This document shows positions 55,972 to 63,889 of a stretch of 64,000 nucleotides of DNA, piece after piece. The stretch lies in NCBI RefSeq assembly GCF_001279775.1, contig NZ_LGDG01000215.1, forward strand, positions 1 to 64,000, in the 5' to 3' direction. This DNA comes from Streptomyces sp. MMG1533. GTDB lineage: Bacteria > Actinomycetota > Actinomycetes > Streptomycetales > Streptomycetaceae. The notes beneath the pieces are model-generated. The model saw nothing but the letters and a program-made list of their open reading frames with translations, had not been told where the DNA came from and did not search any database. The position numbers and the translations under genes are program-made. Every line of letters starts with the position of its first letter. Position 1 is the first letter of the stretch.

Positions 55972-56014
55972 GTCCTGTGCCACTGAAGATTGAACGTGTG
56001 TCATCGAAATCTGA
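55972..56014 (+). repeat. Left terminal repeats of inner cassette
   Basis: Two related units, GTGCCACTGAAGATTGA and GTGTCATCGAAATCTGA, about 21 bases apart. Confidence 0.6.
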
Positions 56015-56133
56015 GTGGCCTGTGTCACTCGTGGTCGCCGAGGGGCGGTCACGAGTACCCCAGGTCGACGACCAGATCGCATCGGGAAACGGCGGCGCTC
56101 TGTCGCATCGCCAGGTGCCGGAGTGCCAAGGGC

Positions 56134-56949
56134 TCATTCAGCCCACATCCCGAGCCGCTCGGCCAGGAAGGCGATGATCTCGTTCCGGGCCTGCATGGTG
56201 GGGTGACCGTCCTGGTCGACGAGGTGTGCCGTGACGACGCTGTGGGCGCAACCGACGACGTCACGGAAGAAGGGCGGAGGGTTCGTGTTCGCAGTCTCGG
56301 CTTTGAGTACGCGGCCGTCGAATGCGTCCCCGAGCAGCGCTCGGTAAGCCGCGAACCGCTGACCAGTGCACCACCTGTCGTTGTCGAAGCGGTAGGCGAG
56401 AACCTTCAATCCCTCTCGCGCTACGCGTTCAGCCACGGCAGCAGCGTCTTCGTCGCTGATCTCCAGACCGCCGGGATCGTCCAGCGGAAGCGACGGATGG
56501 TTGACCACTGGTGCGATGACAGCCGGTTCGAGCGCCATGGTCAAGGCAAAGTTGCCGGTAAAACACAGACCGACGGCGCCGACGCCAGGCCCGCCACGCT
56601 CGGCGTGCGCCAGGCGGGCGAGGCCGCGCAGCCATGTGACGACGGGGCTGGTGCCGCCACCGGCGAAGGCTCGGAACTCAGCGCTGACGCAGGCGCGTCG
56701 AACGACGGTCTCGCGTGCCTCGGCGAGCGGATAGGCACCGTCGACGCCGAAAAGAGAGGGCAGGTACACGGAGAAGCCGGCATCACGCACCCACCGCGCG
56801 AACCGCGCGACGTCGGGGCTGATACCCGGCATCTCGGGCATGAGGATGACTGCCGGTCCTGACCCGGCAACGTACACGGTCTTGTCGACGTCATCGACGC
56901 TGACGGCTCTCCGTGAGAAGTCGTCCAAGGGGTCGCTCTGTCCTCGCAT
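56134..56949 (-). CDS. Dienelactone-hydrolase-like alpha/beta hydrolase
   Basis: 271 residues from ATG 56949 (ATG 56958 is an alternative). DLH-family features: AVILMPEMPGISPDVARFAR near the N-terminus, nucleophile elbow VGAVGLCFTGNFALTMAL with Cys in the place of the usual GxCxGG nucleophile, and His in a C-terminal HSVVTAHLVDQDGHPTMQAR region. Dienelactone hydrolases open lactones in aromatic degradation; many paralogues act on other esters. It is divergent from the GlxA-type regulator with a 100-base shared control region. It lies inside the cassette with IS21-like ends. Confidence 0.8.
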   Translation of the reverse strand: MRGQSDPLDDFSRRAVSVDDVDKTVYVAGSGPAVILMPEMPGISPDVARFARWVRDAGFSVYLPSLFGVDGAYPLAEARETVVRRACVSAEFRAFAGGGTSPVVTWLRGLARLAHAERGGPGVGAVGLCFTGNFALTMALEPAVIAPVVNHPSLPLDDPGGLEISDEDAAAVAERVAREGLKVLAYRFDNDRWCTGQRFAAYRALLGDAFDGRVLKAETANTNPPPFFRDVVGCAHSVVTAHLVDQDGHPTMQARNEIIAFLAERLGMWAE

Positions 56950-57057
56950 GATTGTCATGACCGAGATGATGACGAGCGGCCGCCCTTCTGAGAAGCGGCG
57001 GCATCGCCACGTATCACGGTAATATCGCCACCCGTTCGAAGGTGCCGGAGGGGCCGC

Positions 57058-58068
57058 ATGAGTCCGCTGCGCGTTGGTGTGCTGGCCTACCCCGGCTGCT
57101 TCGCGTCGGAGGTATTCGGCGTCCCTGACCTCCTGACAATGGCAACTCACGTCGCCGCGGCGCAAGGGTCGGTTCAGCCGGCCTACGAGGCGTCGGTCAT
57201 CTCGCCCCGGCGTCGTGTGATCGCGGCCGGCGGCTCGGTCCTCGACGTCTCGGCGGTTCGCCCGGTGGACGTCCTGATCGTGCCAGGGTTCGAGCTTTCG
57301 CCCACGCTCGATCTCGACGCGACACTCGCAAACCTGGGACCGGAAGCAGCGTCGATTCGATCGCAGGCGGCCTCGGGGACCGCTGTCGTATCGATCTGCG
57401 TGGGCGCCTTCCTGGTCGCTGAAGCCGGGCTGCTCGACGGGCGCCAAGCGACCACGTCCTGGTTGTTCGCGGATCGGTTCGCCCTCCGGTACGCCGACGT
57501 GCGCCTCCGCCCGGAGAGCTTGGTCGTGACCGACCGGGGGGTGACGACCACGGCGGCCTTCAGTGCCATGTACGACTTCGCCCTGCAGTTCATCCGCGAG
57601 CACGATGGCCCCCGCGTCGCCCGTAGCACCGCGCGTATCGCGCTTGTTGATGATGCGCGTTCCACGCAGGCTCCCTATGTCGACCCGGGGCTCATACCCA
57701 CTGTGGGCAGGGAGTTCTCGCTCAGCGTCAAGCGGTGGCTCGACCAGAACCTCAGTGCTCGCTATGACCTGCCCACCCTCGCCCAGGAGTTCCACGTAAG
57801 CACGAGAACCATGCTCCGCCGCTTCGGCGACGAAGCCGGCGAGACGCCACTCGCGTACCTGCAGACGGTCCGGGTGCGTCGAGCCAGACACCTGCTGGAG
57901 ACGACCGACAGGACCGTCGCGAGCATCGCCGCCGACGTCGGGTACGGCGACCCTGGGGCGTTCAGCGGCATCTTTGCCAGACATACGGGCCAGCGGCCGA
58001 GGGAGTACCGCGCGATATTCCATCGTCGCTGCGACCACCACGGGTCAACCCGACGAACGGAGACTTGA
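57058..58068 (+). CDS. GlxA-family transcriptional regulator (DJ-1/PfpI + AraC)
   Basis: 336 residues with GGAGGGG upstream. Residues 1-185 form a DJ-1/PfpI-like domain (RVGVLAYPGCFASEVFGVPD, VVSICVGAFLVAEAGLLDGR, with the nucleophile-elbow Cys). Residues 220-325 are an AraC-type DNA-binding domain with two HTH motifs (LPTLAQEFHVSTRTMLRRFG, SIAADVGYGDPGAFSGIFAR). GlxA-type regulators control neighbouring catabolic genes, here most likely the divergent dienelactone-hydrolase-like gene. Encoded inside the IS21-like cassette. Confidence 0.88.
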   Translation: MSPLRVGVLAYPGCFASEVFGVPDLLTMATHVAAAQGSVQPAYEASVISPRRRVIAAGGSVLDVSAVRPVDVLIVPGFELSPTLDLDATLANLGPEAASIRSQAASGTAVVSICVGAFLVAEAGLLDGRQATTSWLFADRFALRYADVRLRPESLVVTDRGVTTTAAFSAMYDFALQFIREHDGPRVARSTARIALVDDARSTQAPYVDPGLIPTVGREFSLSVKRWLDQNLSARYDLPTLAQEFHVSTRTMLRRFGDEAGETPLAYLQTVRVRRARHLLETTDRTVASIAADVGYGDPGAFSGIFARHTGQRPREYRAIFHRRCDHHGSTRRTET

Positions 58069-58161
58069 GACCCGCCCGCGACGGCGACAGGCCCCCTCAA
58101 GGCCGGGCCAAAGCGCAGGCCTCCGCGAGCCCACAACCCCTACTCCTGGCACACCAGCACC

Positions 58162-58241
58162 CCGGCTGGTCAAACTTCGATGGCACGAACCACTGGCCAT
58201 CACTCTTCGGTGGCAATGCTCAAGCTTGGATGTCACAGGAC
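58162..58241 (-). repeat. Right terminal repeats of inner cassette
   Basis: Read on the minus strand: GTGACATCCAAGCTTGA, TTGCCACCGAAGAGTGA and GTGCCATCGAAGTTTGA. They are inverted relative to the units at 55977-56014. Confidence 0.6.
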
Positions 58242-58284
58242 GGTGGCGCCCGCAGCCCCAAGCGCACCGAGGTTAGAAGACAAG

Positions 58285-58289
58285 CTGAG
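58285..58289 (+). repeat. Target-site duplication CTGAG, right copy
   Basis: Partner of 53901-53905; follows the right inverted repeat of the outer element (58264-58284). Confidence 0.75.
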
Positions 58290-58797
58290 CGACGCCGGGC
58301 TGAACGCCCGGATCGAGCGCCTCGCGTGGTCCGCGCGGGTGCCCCTGCAGTGCAGCCTCGCCACACGCTTCCGCCGTGGGCGACTCTTCCTCGCGGGGGA
58401 CGCGGCTCACAACTATTCACCGGCCACCGGTCAGGGCATGAACGCCGGCATCCAGGACGCGGTGAATCTCGGCTGGAAGCTCAGCTTTGCGGCGAACTGC
58501 TCCGGAGGCGAGGCCGCGGGCGGGCTCGGTGCCGAAGTGCTGCTCGACTCCTACGACACGGAGCGCCGGCCGGCCGCCCACCGACGGCTGGTCCTCACGC
58601 ACACGGCGTTCTGGGCAGAGGCGTCGACCGGCCGGATCCCCTCGTGGCTGCGCGCGGTGGCCGCAGACGGCGCCTCCGTCGCCCTCGTGGCCCGCCGCAA
58701 CGGAGCTCCCCCCGTTTCCCCTCAATACACGGCGTCGCGAACGCCCTTGCCGCCAGCGCGAAATGCGCTGACTACCCGGCCTCGGGTCAAGCCTTGA
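58285..58797 (+). pseudogene. FAD-dependent monooxygenase, C-terminal part after insertion
   Basis: It continues the gene of 53180-53905: SDAGLNARIERLAWSARVPL, RRGRLFLAGDAAHNYSPATG (the second FAD-binding motif GDAAH), QGMNAGIQDAVNLGWKLSFA. After ALVARRNGAPPV the normal C-terminal thioredoxin-like domain is missing and the frame ends overlapping the fucosidase stop. So the gene has lost its 5' end, its 3' end and its continuity. Confidence 0.85.
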
Positions 58798-60835
58798 ACG
58801 TCCACATCAGGTTGGTGCTGTCCTGCCACGTCCACTGCTTGGCCACGGCCCCTTCGGAGACCATGCCGCCGCCGTCGAGGGCCAGTCCCGTGCTGCGGTT
58901 GCGGATCGAGTACCGGCCCTGTCCGCGGTCGGTGATCTGCCACTGCTGGTTGTTGCCGCCGTTCCAGGGGGCCTGCCGGACCGGGTCGCCGTTGTTGGTG
59001 GCGCCCCAGCCGTCGGCGGCCATGCCGTTGCCACGGTTGACGAGCCGGTAGTAGCCGTTTCCGAGCTCGATCGCCTGCCACTGGACATTGACGTGGTCTA
59101 TCGGCTCCCACTGCTTCAGGTTCGAGCCGCTGGAGAAACTTCCGCCGCTGTCCAGTACCAGGCCGCTCGTGGCGTTGCCCAGGCGGAAGTACGTGGCCGG
59201 GTTGAACGTCACCTTCAGCGAGGCGATGGTGTCATTGTTACCGGTCACCCGAAGGTCTGCGGCGTTCGAGGTGAACGTCCAGGCGGTGCCGGTGAAGTTG
59301 TCGCCGGAGTAGCCCGTCACCTGGTAGCCGTCGGGCACCAGGATGGAGGAGGCCATGGCGGGGCCCAGACCGGCGGCGGACAGCTGGGAGGAGGTGTAGC
59401 TGCCCAGCTGCAGAACGCCGCGGGTGCCTTGGTAGTCGACGTTCTGGAACACCGACGGTGAGACCCTCGTGGGCATGCCCTGGACCTCGACGCACACCAC
59501 GGGGAGGGTGGCGTTCGGCGCGGTGGCCGGCACGGAGACATTGATCTGGTCGGTGACGGTGTACGAGAGCGAGACCGAGGTGTTGTTCAACAGATAGACG
59601 CGGCTGATCGTGTTGTCGACCCTCGGGATCCGCAGCTGGCCGTTCGTGGGCCAGGTGAAGACATGGGCGAAGAGCTTGCCGCTCTTCTTGGTGACCTTCC
59701 CCCATGCGGGTTCGCTGGCGAACGGGCTGCCGCTGGTGCCGTGAATGCTGTCGCTGTGCGTCGCCATCCATGAGGCCAGGCCGTTCAGGACGGTCTGGGA
59801 TCCCGGCGTGACCGAGCCATCGCCCTTGGGGCCGATGTTCAACAGGAGGTTGCCGTCCCGGGAGACGACCGTGACGAGCTCCTGGACGATGTCCTTGACG
59901 GAGCGGTAGGAGTTCTCCTTCGACGCGTTGTAACCCCAGGCGTCGTTCATGGTGACGCACCGCTCCCACGGCCGGCCCAGCGGCTCGTCGGGTATCCCGA
60001 ACTCCGCGACCGTGTAGTCGCCGAGACGGTGCCCCCGCTTGACCCGCTCGTTGACGATGAGGCCGGGCTTGCGGGCGATCAGCCAGTTGTAGAGGTCGGC
60101 GCCGTCCGATTGCAGCCACCAGTTTTCGAGGGTGGGGCTGGAGGGCTCGCCGAACCAGTCGCCGTCGAACCACAGCACCGCCGGGTCGTAGCGGTCCAGC
60201 AGTTCCTGAAGCTGCGCCTTCATGTCGGCGATGTAGCCCGTGCGGGCAGCCTGCGACGACATCGTCGTGAGGCCGTTGTCGTGGCGGTCGGTCTGGGAAG
60301 GGTGGTTCCAGTCGAGGATCGAGTAGTACAGGCCGAACTTGATCCCGCGGCTCTCGCACTCGGTCTTGAGGCTCATGAGCGGGTCGGTCTGGATGCCGCC
60401 GAAGTCGCGCAGGTTGTACAGCTTGGTGCCGGTGGTGTTGGTGAAGCCCGCGACGTTGGAGTCCCACATCGCGTAGCCCTCGTGGTGCTTGGCGGTGATC
60501 ACGAGGTACTTCATGCCGGCGTTCTTGGCCAGCTCGGCGATCTGGGCGGCGTTGAACTGGCTCGGGTTGAAGTTCTGGGTGACCTGGGTCTGGTAGTTCG
60601 CCTTGCTCCACTGCTGGTTGGTGAACGCCCACTCGCCCTGGCCGAGTTGCGAGTACGACCCGTAGTGGATGAACATCCCGAACCGGGCCTGGTACCACCA
60701 GTCCATCTTCGAGGAGACGGTGTATGCCTCGGCGGTGGAGGGCCACAAAGCCTGCGGCAGCCCGAAGGCCGCCACTCCTCCGGCAAGGGCGGCGGCCTTC
60801 ATCAGAGAGCGTCTGCTGAGGGGAGCTGAGGACAT
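58787..60835 (-). CDS. Tat-exported GH29 alpha-L-fucosidase with crystallin-like and ricin-type domains
   Basis: 682 residues from ATG 60835 (GGAG eight bases upstream). Twin-arginine signal LSRRSLMKAAALAGG ending near ATAEAY. GH29 catalytic domain about residues 40-450: MDWWYQARFGMFIHYGSYSQ, KHHEGYAMWDS, nucleophile Asp224 in LWFDGDW and DGNLLLNIGPKGDG. A beta/gamma-crystallin-like domain follows (PDGYQVTGYSGDNFTGTAWT), then a ricin-type beta-trefoil with QxW-like repeats (NNQQWQITDRGQGRYSIRNR). It releases L-fucose from glycans outside the cell. Operator-like palindromes lie upstream at 60931 and 61070. Confidence 0.92.
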   Translation of the reverse strand: MSSAPLSRRSLMKAAALAGGVAAFGLPQALWPSTAEAYTVSSKMDWWYQARFGMFIHYGSYSQLGQGEWAFTNQQWSKANYQTQVTQNFNPSQFNAAQIAELAKNAGMKYLVITAKHHEGYAMWDSNVAGFTNTTGTKLYNLRDFGGIQTDPLMSLKTECESRGIKFGLYYSILDWNHPSQTDRHDNGLTTMSSQAARTGYIADMKAQLQELLDRYDPAVLWFDGDWFGEPSSPTLENWWLQSDGADLYNWLIARKPGLIVNERVKRGHRLGDYTVAEFGIPDEPLGRPWERCVTMNDAWGYNASKENSYRSVKDIVQELVTVVSRDGNLLLNIGPKGDGSVTPGSQTVLNGLASWMATHSDSIHGTSGSPFASEPAWGKVTKKSGKLFAHVFTWPTNGQLRIPRVDNTISRVYLLNNTSVSLSYTVTDQINVSVPATAPNATLPVVCVEVQGMPTRVSPSVFQNVDYQGTRGVLQLGSYTSSQLSAAGLGPAMASSILVPDGYQVTGYSGDNFTGTAWTFTSNAADLRVTGNNDTIASLKVTFNPATYFRLGNATSGLVLDSGGSFSSGSNLKQWEPIDHVNVQWQAIELGNGYYRLVNRGNGMAADGWGATNNGDPVRQAPWNGGNNQQWQITDRGQGRYSIRNRSTGLALDGGGMVSEGAVAKQWTWQDSTNLMWTFKA

Positions 60836-60930
60836 GGGTGCGGCTCCATGTGTCAAGGGGGGAGGGAAGGCAGGGAGTTACGAGCGAGACGCCGACCTGG
60901 GCACTCTGCTCCGCGCAGAGCCAAGAGGAG

Positions 60931-60941
60931 ACATCGGATGG
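60931..60941. promoter_or_regulatory. Operator-like palindrome copy 1
   Basis: ACATCGGATGG, one mismatch to the palindrome ACATCGGATGT; 96 bases before the first fucosidase start and next to an AT-rich promoter-like stretch. Confidence 0.55.
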
Positions 60942-61069
60942 ATTTATATTAGTGCGGTGGTAGTCACGTCTAGGGGTGAGATGAAAATCCCTGGCAGAAG
61001 GGATTCTCTAGCGGATTCTCGAAGGTGGCGGGAGCATGAAGGGCGGCTCCGCCGACGAGGTCGCGTCAT

Positions 61070-61080
61070 ACATCGGATCT
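61070..61080. promoter_or_regulatory. Operator-like palindrome copy 2
   Basis: ACATCGGATCT, one mismatch; in the same intergenic region, 235 bases before the first fucosidase. Confidence 0.45.
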
Positions 61081-61187
61081 ATATGTGGGTCGACTCCGTC
61101 GGAAAGGCGAGAACACACGGGGTGGGGAGAGCGGTCGAGGGCGAGGGGGCCGCGCCGCAGTGGCACGGCCCCCTCGCCGGCACGCCG

Positions 61188-63527
61188 TCACAGGGCGATG
61201 AGCTGCCAGTCCTGGTTCGCTCCGTCGGTGGTGGGCCACTGGATGACCTTGACACCGTCCGTGGTGGAGGCGTCCTTGACGTCGGCGCACCATCCGTTGC
61301 GGACGTTGACGAGCCGGTAGTAGCCGCTGGTCTGGGAGGGGACCAGTTTCCACCACTGGTTGTCGCCGCCGCCGTCGGTCGACTGGTCCAGGGGCGCGCC
61401 CTTGAGGGAGTTGTCCGGGCTCTCCAGGGCCTTGCCGCTGCGGGCGTTGACCAGCCGGTAGGAGCCGTCGGCATTCGGCAGCAGTTTCCACTGCTGGTTC
61501 GTGCCGCCGGTCCAGGGCCACTGGATGATGAAGGCGCCGTCGGCGGGCGAGGCGTCGCTGACGTCCATCGCCTTGCCGCTCTTGCGGTTCACCAGCCGGT
61601 AGGTGCCCAGATCCGCGGTGAAGGGCCGGTCGTAGACCTCCAGGCTGCGAATGGACGCCCATACCGTGGCAGGGAGCCCGGTGACCGTCACCCGTACGTA
61701 TCGGGCCTGCGCCCGGAAAGCGGAGACCTGCACCTGGCTGGTGCTGGTGGTGGCGGTCCGGTCGGCGAGCGTGGTCCAGGTGCTGTTGTCGGTGGAACCC
61801 TCGATCCGGTAACGGTAGTTCGTTGCGTCCAGCTCCCAGGCGATACGGGTACCGGTGAGGGACTTGGTGGTCCCCAAGTCCACCTTCAGCCAGTGTCCGG
61901 TGTTGCCGTTGCTCGCGCACCAGCGAGTCGCGGTGGATCCGTCCACGGCCTTCGCTGCGGTGTTTCCCTTGGAGGTCTCCTCGCTGCTGGCCGAGGCCGT
62001 CCTGCCGGCGGCGACGTCGGCGGGCTGCACGGAGCGGTCCAGCGTCACGCCGACGACGCCGTCCTCGGGAATGCGGGTGCGGTTGATGCCGGTGATCGTC
62101 ACCTTCCCGTCCGCGTCCACGGTGTACGACAGGTCGGCACCCGACGCGACGTCGAAGACGCGGGTCACCTTCGCGTCCCCGATCGAGGGTGTGGTGAAGC
62201 CTGTGCCGCTGTAGCCGGGCAGCAGGTGGATGTAGAAGGTGCTGCCCTTGGACGTGTAACCGTACTGGCCGTCGACAGGCTGCCAGGGGCCGCCGCGGGT
62301 GCCGTAGACGGCCTCGCCGCAGGTGGTCATGAAGGAACCGATCCGGCGCACCAGGTCGGCCTGGGCGGTGGGGACCACGCCGGTGCGGTCCGGTCCGACG
62401 TTGACCAGGCAGGTGAGGTTGCGGACCCAGGCGTTGACCAAGATGTTCATGGCCGTGCCGAAGCTCATCACGCTCGTGCCGGCCTTGTAGCCCCAGGCAC
62501 CGCCGATGGTGAAGCACTTCTCCGCGACGCGTCCGGTGCGGATCGCGCCGGAGGGCACGGAGGGGCCCTCCTCACTGGTGAAATCGCCGATCCAGCCCGA
62601 ACGCAGGGTGGTGACGATGTCCGGCTGGTGCTTGCGCACCAGCCCGGTCAGGCCCAGCGGCTTGCCGGTGGCGGGGTCGGTCTCGCTGTAGGCGGAATCC
62701 ACCGGCCACTCGTTCGCCGGGTCGCGGAACTTGCCCGGCTCCCAGAAGAAGGCGGCGGCCGCGTCGGAGCCCTGCTGGCCGAGCCAGCCGCCGTCCCACC
62801 ACAGGTCGTCGATCTTGCCGTATTGGGTGACCAGCTCCCTGACCTGCTGGTACAGCTCATTCTTCATGATCCGCGCGTTCTCTTTGTGCGCGGGATCCGT
62901 GGTGTAACCCCACTTGTTGGGCAGGCAGTTGGTGCCATTGACGTCGTAGTAGCCCGGGTAGCGCCAGCTCAGCGGCGAGACGTACAGGCCCACCTTCAGA
63001 CCGGCGTTGCGTACGGCGGTGACGTACTGGCCGATGAAGTCCTTCTGGAGCGGGGCCTGTCCGGCGTGCCAGGCGTTCGGGTGGGTGGACGGCCACAGCG
63101 CGAAGCCGTCGTGGTGGCGGGCCGTGAGCACCGTGTACTTCGCGCCCATGTCCTTGGCCAACTGGGCCCAGTCGGCCGGATCGTAGGCGCTCGCCGTGAA
63201 CTGCTCGCCGGTCGCGTCGGTGACGTACTTCCTGTAGTTCTCCGGGGTGACGGCGGCGTTCTCCATGTACCACTCGCCCTTGGCCGGGCCTGAGTAGACA
63301 CCCCAGTGGATGAACATGCCGAGCTTGGCATCCTGCAACCACTGGATCTTGTCGTCGGGCTGCTGTTCGACACCCAGGTCGAGCTTGGGGATCCGCAGCG
63401 GGGGGAGCGGGAGTGGCTGGGGAGCGGCGGCGTAGGCGGGGATCGCCAGGGTGGGGGTGATGGCCGCGGCGGCCGTCATGGCCGCCATGCCGCCAAGCAC
63501 TCTTCGGCGAGTGATCGGCTGTGACAA
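61188..63527 (-). CDS. Tat-exported GH29 alpha-L-fucosidase with F5/8C and ricin-type domains
   Basis: 779 residues from TTG 63527, chosen because AGGAG lies six bases upstream; the frame to 63560 lacks a site. Twin-arginine signal ITRRRVLGGMAAMTAAAA ending near PAYAA. GH29 domain about residues 45-470: LQDAKLGMFIHWGVYSGPAK, TARHHDGFALWPS, and nucleophile Asp245 in DLWWDGGWLG. A coagulation-factor F5/8 type C module is at about 520-650 (TGHWLKVDLGTTKSLTGTRI). A C-terminal ricin-type beta-trefoil has NQQWKL, NQWWKL and NQDWQL repeats. Its operator-like sites are at 63591, 63663 and 63774. Confidence 0.93.
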   Translation of the reverse strand: MSQPITRRRVLGGMAAMTAAAAITPTLAIPAYAAAPQPLPLPPLRIPKLDLGVEQQPDDKIQWLQDAKLGMFIHWGVYSGPAKGEWYMENAAVTPENYRKYVTDATGEQFTASAYDPADWAQLAKDMGAKYTVLTARHHDGFALWPSTHPNAWHAGQAPLQKDFIGQYVTAVRNAGLKVGLYVSPLSWRYPGYYDVNGTNCLPNKWGYTTDPAHKENARIMKNELYQQVRELVTQYGKIDDLWWDGGWLGQQGSDAAAAFFWEPGKFRDPANEWPVDSAYSETDPATGKPLGLTGLVRKHQPDIVTTLRSGWIGDFTSEEGPSVPSGAIRTGRVAEKCFTIGGAWGYKAGTSVMSFGTAMNILVNAWVRNLTCLVNVGPDRTGVVPTAQADLVRRIGSFMTTCGEAVYGTRGGPWQPVDGQYGYTSKGSTFYIHLLPGYSGTGFTTPSIGDAKVTRVFDVASGADLSYTVDADGKVTITGINRTRIPEDGVVGVTLDRSVQPADVAAGRTASASSEETSKGNTAAKAVDGSTATRWCASNGNTGHWLKVDLGTTKSLTGTRIAWELDATNYRYRIEGSTDNSTWTTLADRTATTSTSQVQVSAFRAQARYVRVTVTGLPATVWASIRSLEVYDRPFTADLGTYRLVNRKSGKAMDVSDASPADGAFIIQWPWTGGTNQQWKLLPNADGSYRLVNARSGKALESPDNSLKGAPLDQSTDGGGDNQWWKLVPSQTSGYYRLVNVRNGWCADVKDASTTDGVKVIQWPTTDGANQDWQLIAL

Positions 63528-63590
63528 GGTCTTCTCCTGACTGTCCGCAAGACAGCACACAGGTGCTGCGGCTCAGTGTCGGGGCCGAAC

Positions 63591-63601
63591 AGATCGGATG
63601 G
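63591..63601. promoter_or_regulatory. Operator-like palindrome copy 3
   Basis: AGATCGGATGG, two mismatches; 64 bases before the second fucosidase start. Confidence 0.35.
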
Positions 63602-63662
63602 GTCACCTCGGAGACGGCGAGACACAGGGGAGCCGCACGGAGGCGTGTGTTTCACCTAGGTG

Positions 63663-63673
63663 ACATCGGATGT
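63663..63673. promoter_or_regulatory. Operator-like palindrome copy 4
   Basis: Exact ACATCGGATGT, beside TATTAATCAGC (minus-strand TAATA -10-like). Confidence 0.6.
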
Positions 63674-63773
63674 ATTAATCAGCAACAGACCGTGTTGTGT
63701 CTAGGGGGCTGCCTCGAAATCTCGTGCAAATTGCAGTACTTCGGGTCGCAGAGAAGAGGTCGGGCTTCCGAAG

Positions 63774-63784
63774 ACATCGGATGT
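63774..63784. promoter_or_regulatory. Operator-like palindrome copy 5
   Basis: Exact ACATCGGATGT, just upstream of the plus-strand promoter at 63803. Confidence 0.6.
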
Positions 63785-63802
63785 GTCATCGAGTCGAGGG
63801 CG

Positions 63803-63831
63803 TTGACGAAGCCTCATTTCCCACCTACCGT
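63803..63831 (+). promoter_or_regulatory. Sigma-70-like promoter for the gene at 63890
   Basis: TTGACG and TACCGT hexamers with a 17-base spacer, ending 58 bases before the start codon. Confidence 0.45.
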
Positions 63832-63889
63832 CCTCAAACGGAGTCGCACACAACCAAACAAATCACAAGCCTCATTGAGGTGGACCCAG

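Larger units (their letters stand above)
55972..58241. mobile_element. IS21-like cassette without transposase, carrying hydrolase and regulator genes
   Basis: Terminal repeats: left GTCCTGTGCCACTGAAGATT (from 55972) and right, reverse complement, GTCCTGTGACATCCAAGCTT, matching at 17 of 22 positions. Inside each end the motif GTGYCAYCGAAG..TGA recurs (two copies left, three right), as in IS21-family elements with multiple terminal repeats. Between the ends there is no istA or istB gene, only a divergent DLH-like hydrolase and GlxA-type regulator. No target duplication was recognised. Confidence 0.6.
53906..58284. mobile_element. Composite/nested IS insertion in monooxygenase gene (4.38 kb)
   Basis: Left end CTTGTCTCTTAGCCTCTGAG and right end (reverse complement) CTTGTCTTCTAACCTCGGTG are imperfect 20-bp inverted repeats flanked by CTGAG. 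The element holds a broken NF041680-type transposase gene at its left, a glutaredoxin-like gene, and then an inner cassette (55972-58241) with its own ends. Without the inner cassette the outer element would be about 2.1 kb, a plausible size for an IS with one passenger. Confidence 0.7.
60836..61187. other. Fucosidase intergenic region with operator motifs
   Basis: 352 bases, locally AT-rich (GATTTATATTAG at 60941-60952, a likely -10 region on the minus strand) and holding two ACATCGGATGT-like sites. No gene. Confidence 0.5.
63528..63889. other. Divergent promoter region of fucosidase and next gene
   Basis: 362 bases with three ACATCGGATGT-like sites and, on the plus strand, a sigma-70-like promoter. 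Confidence 0.5.
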
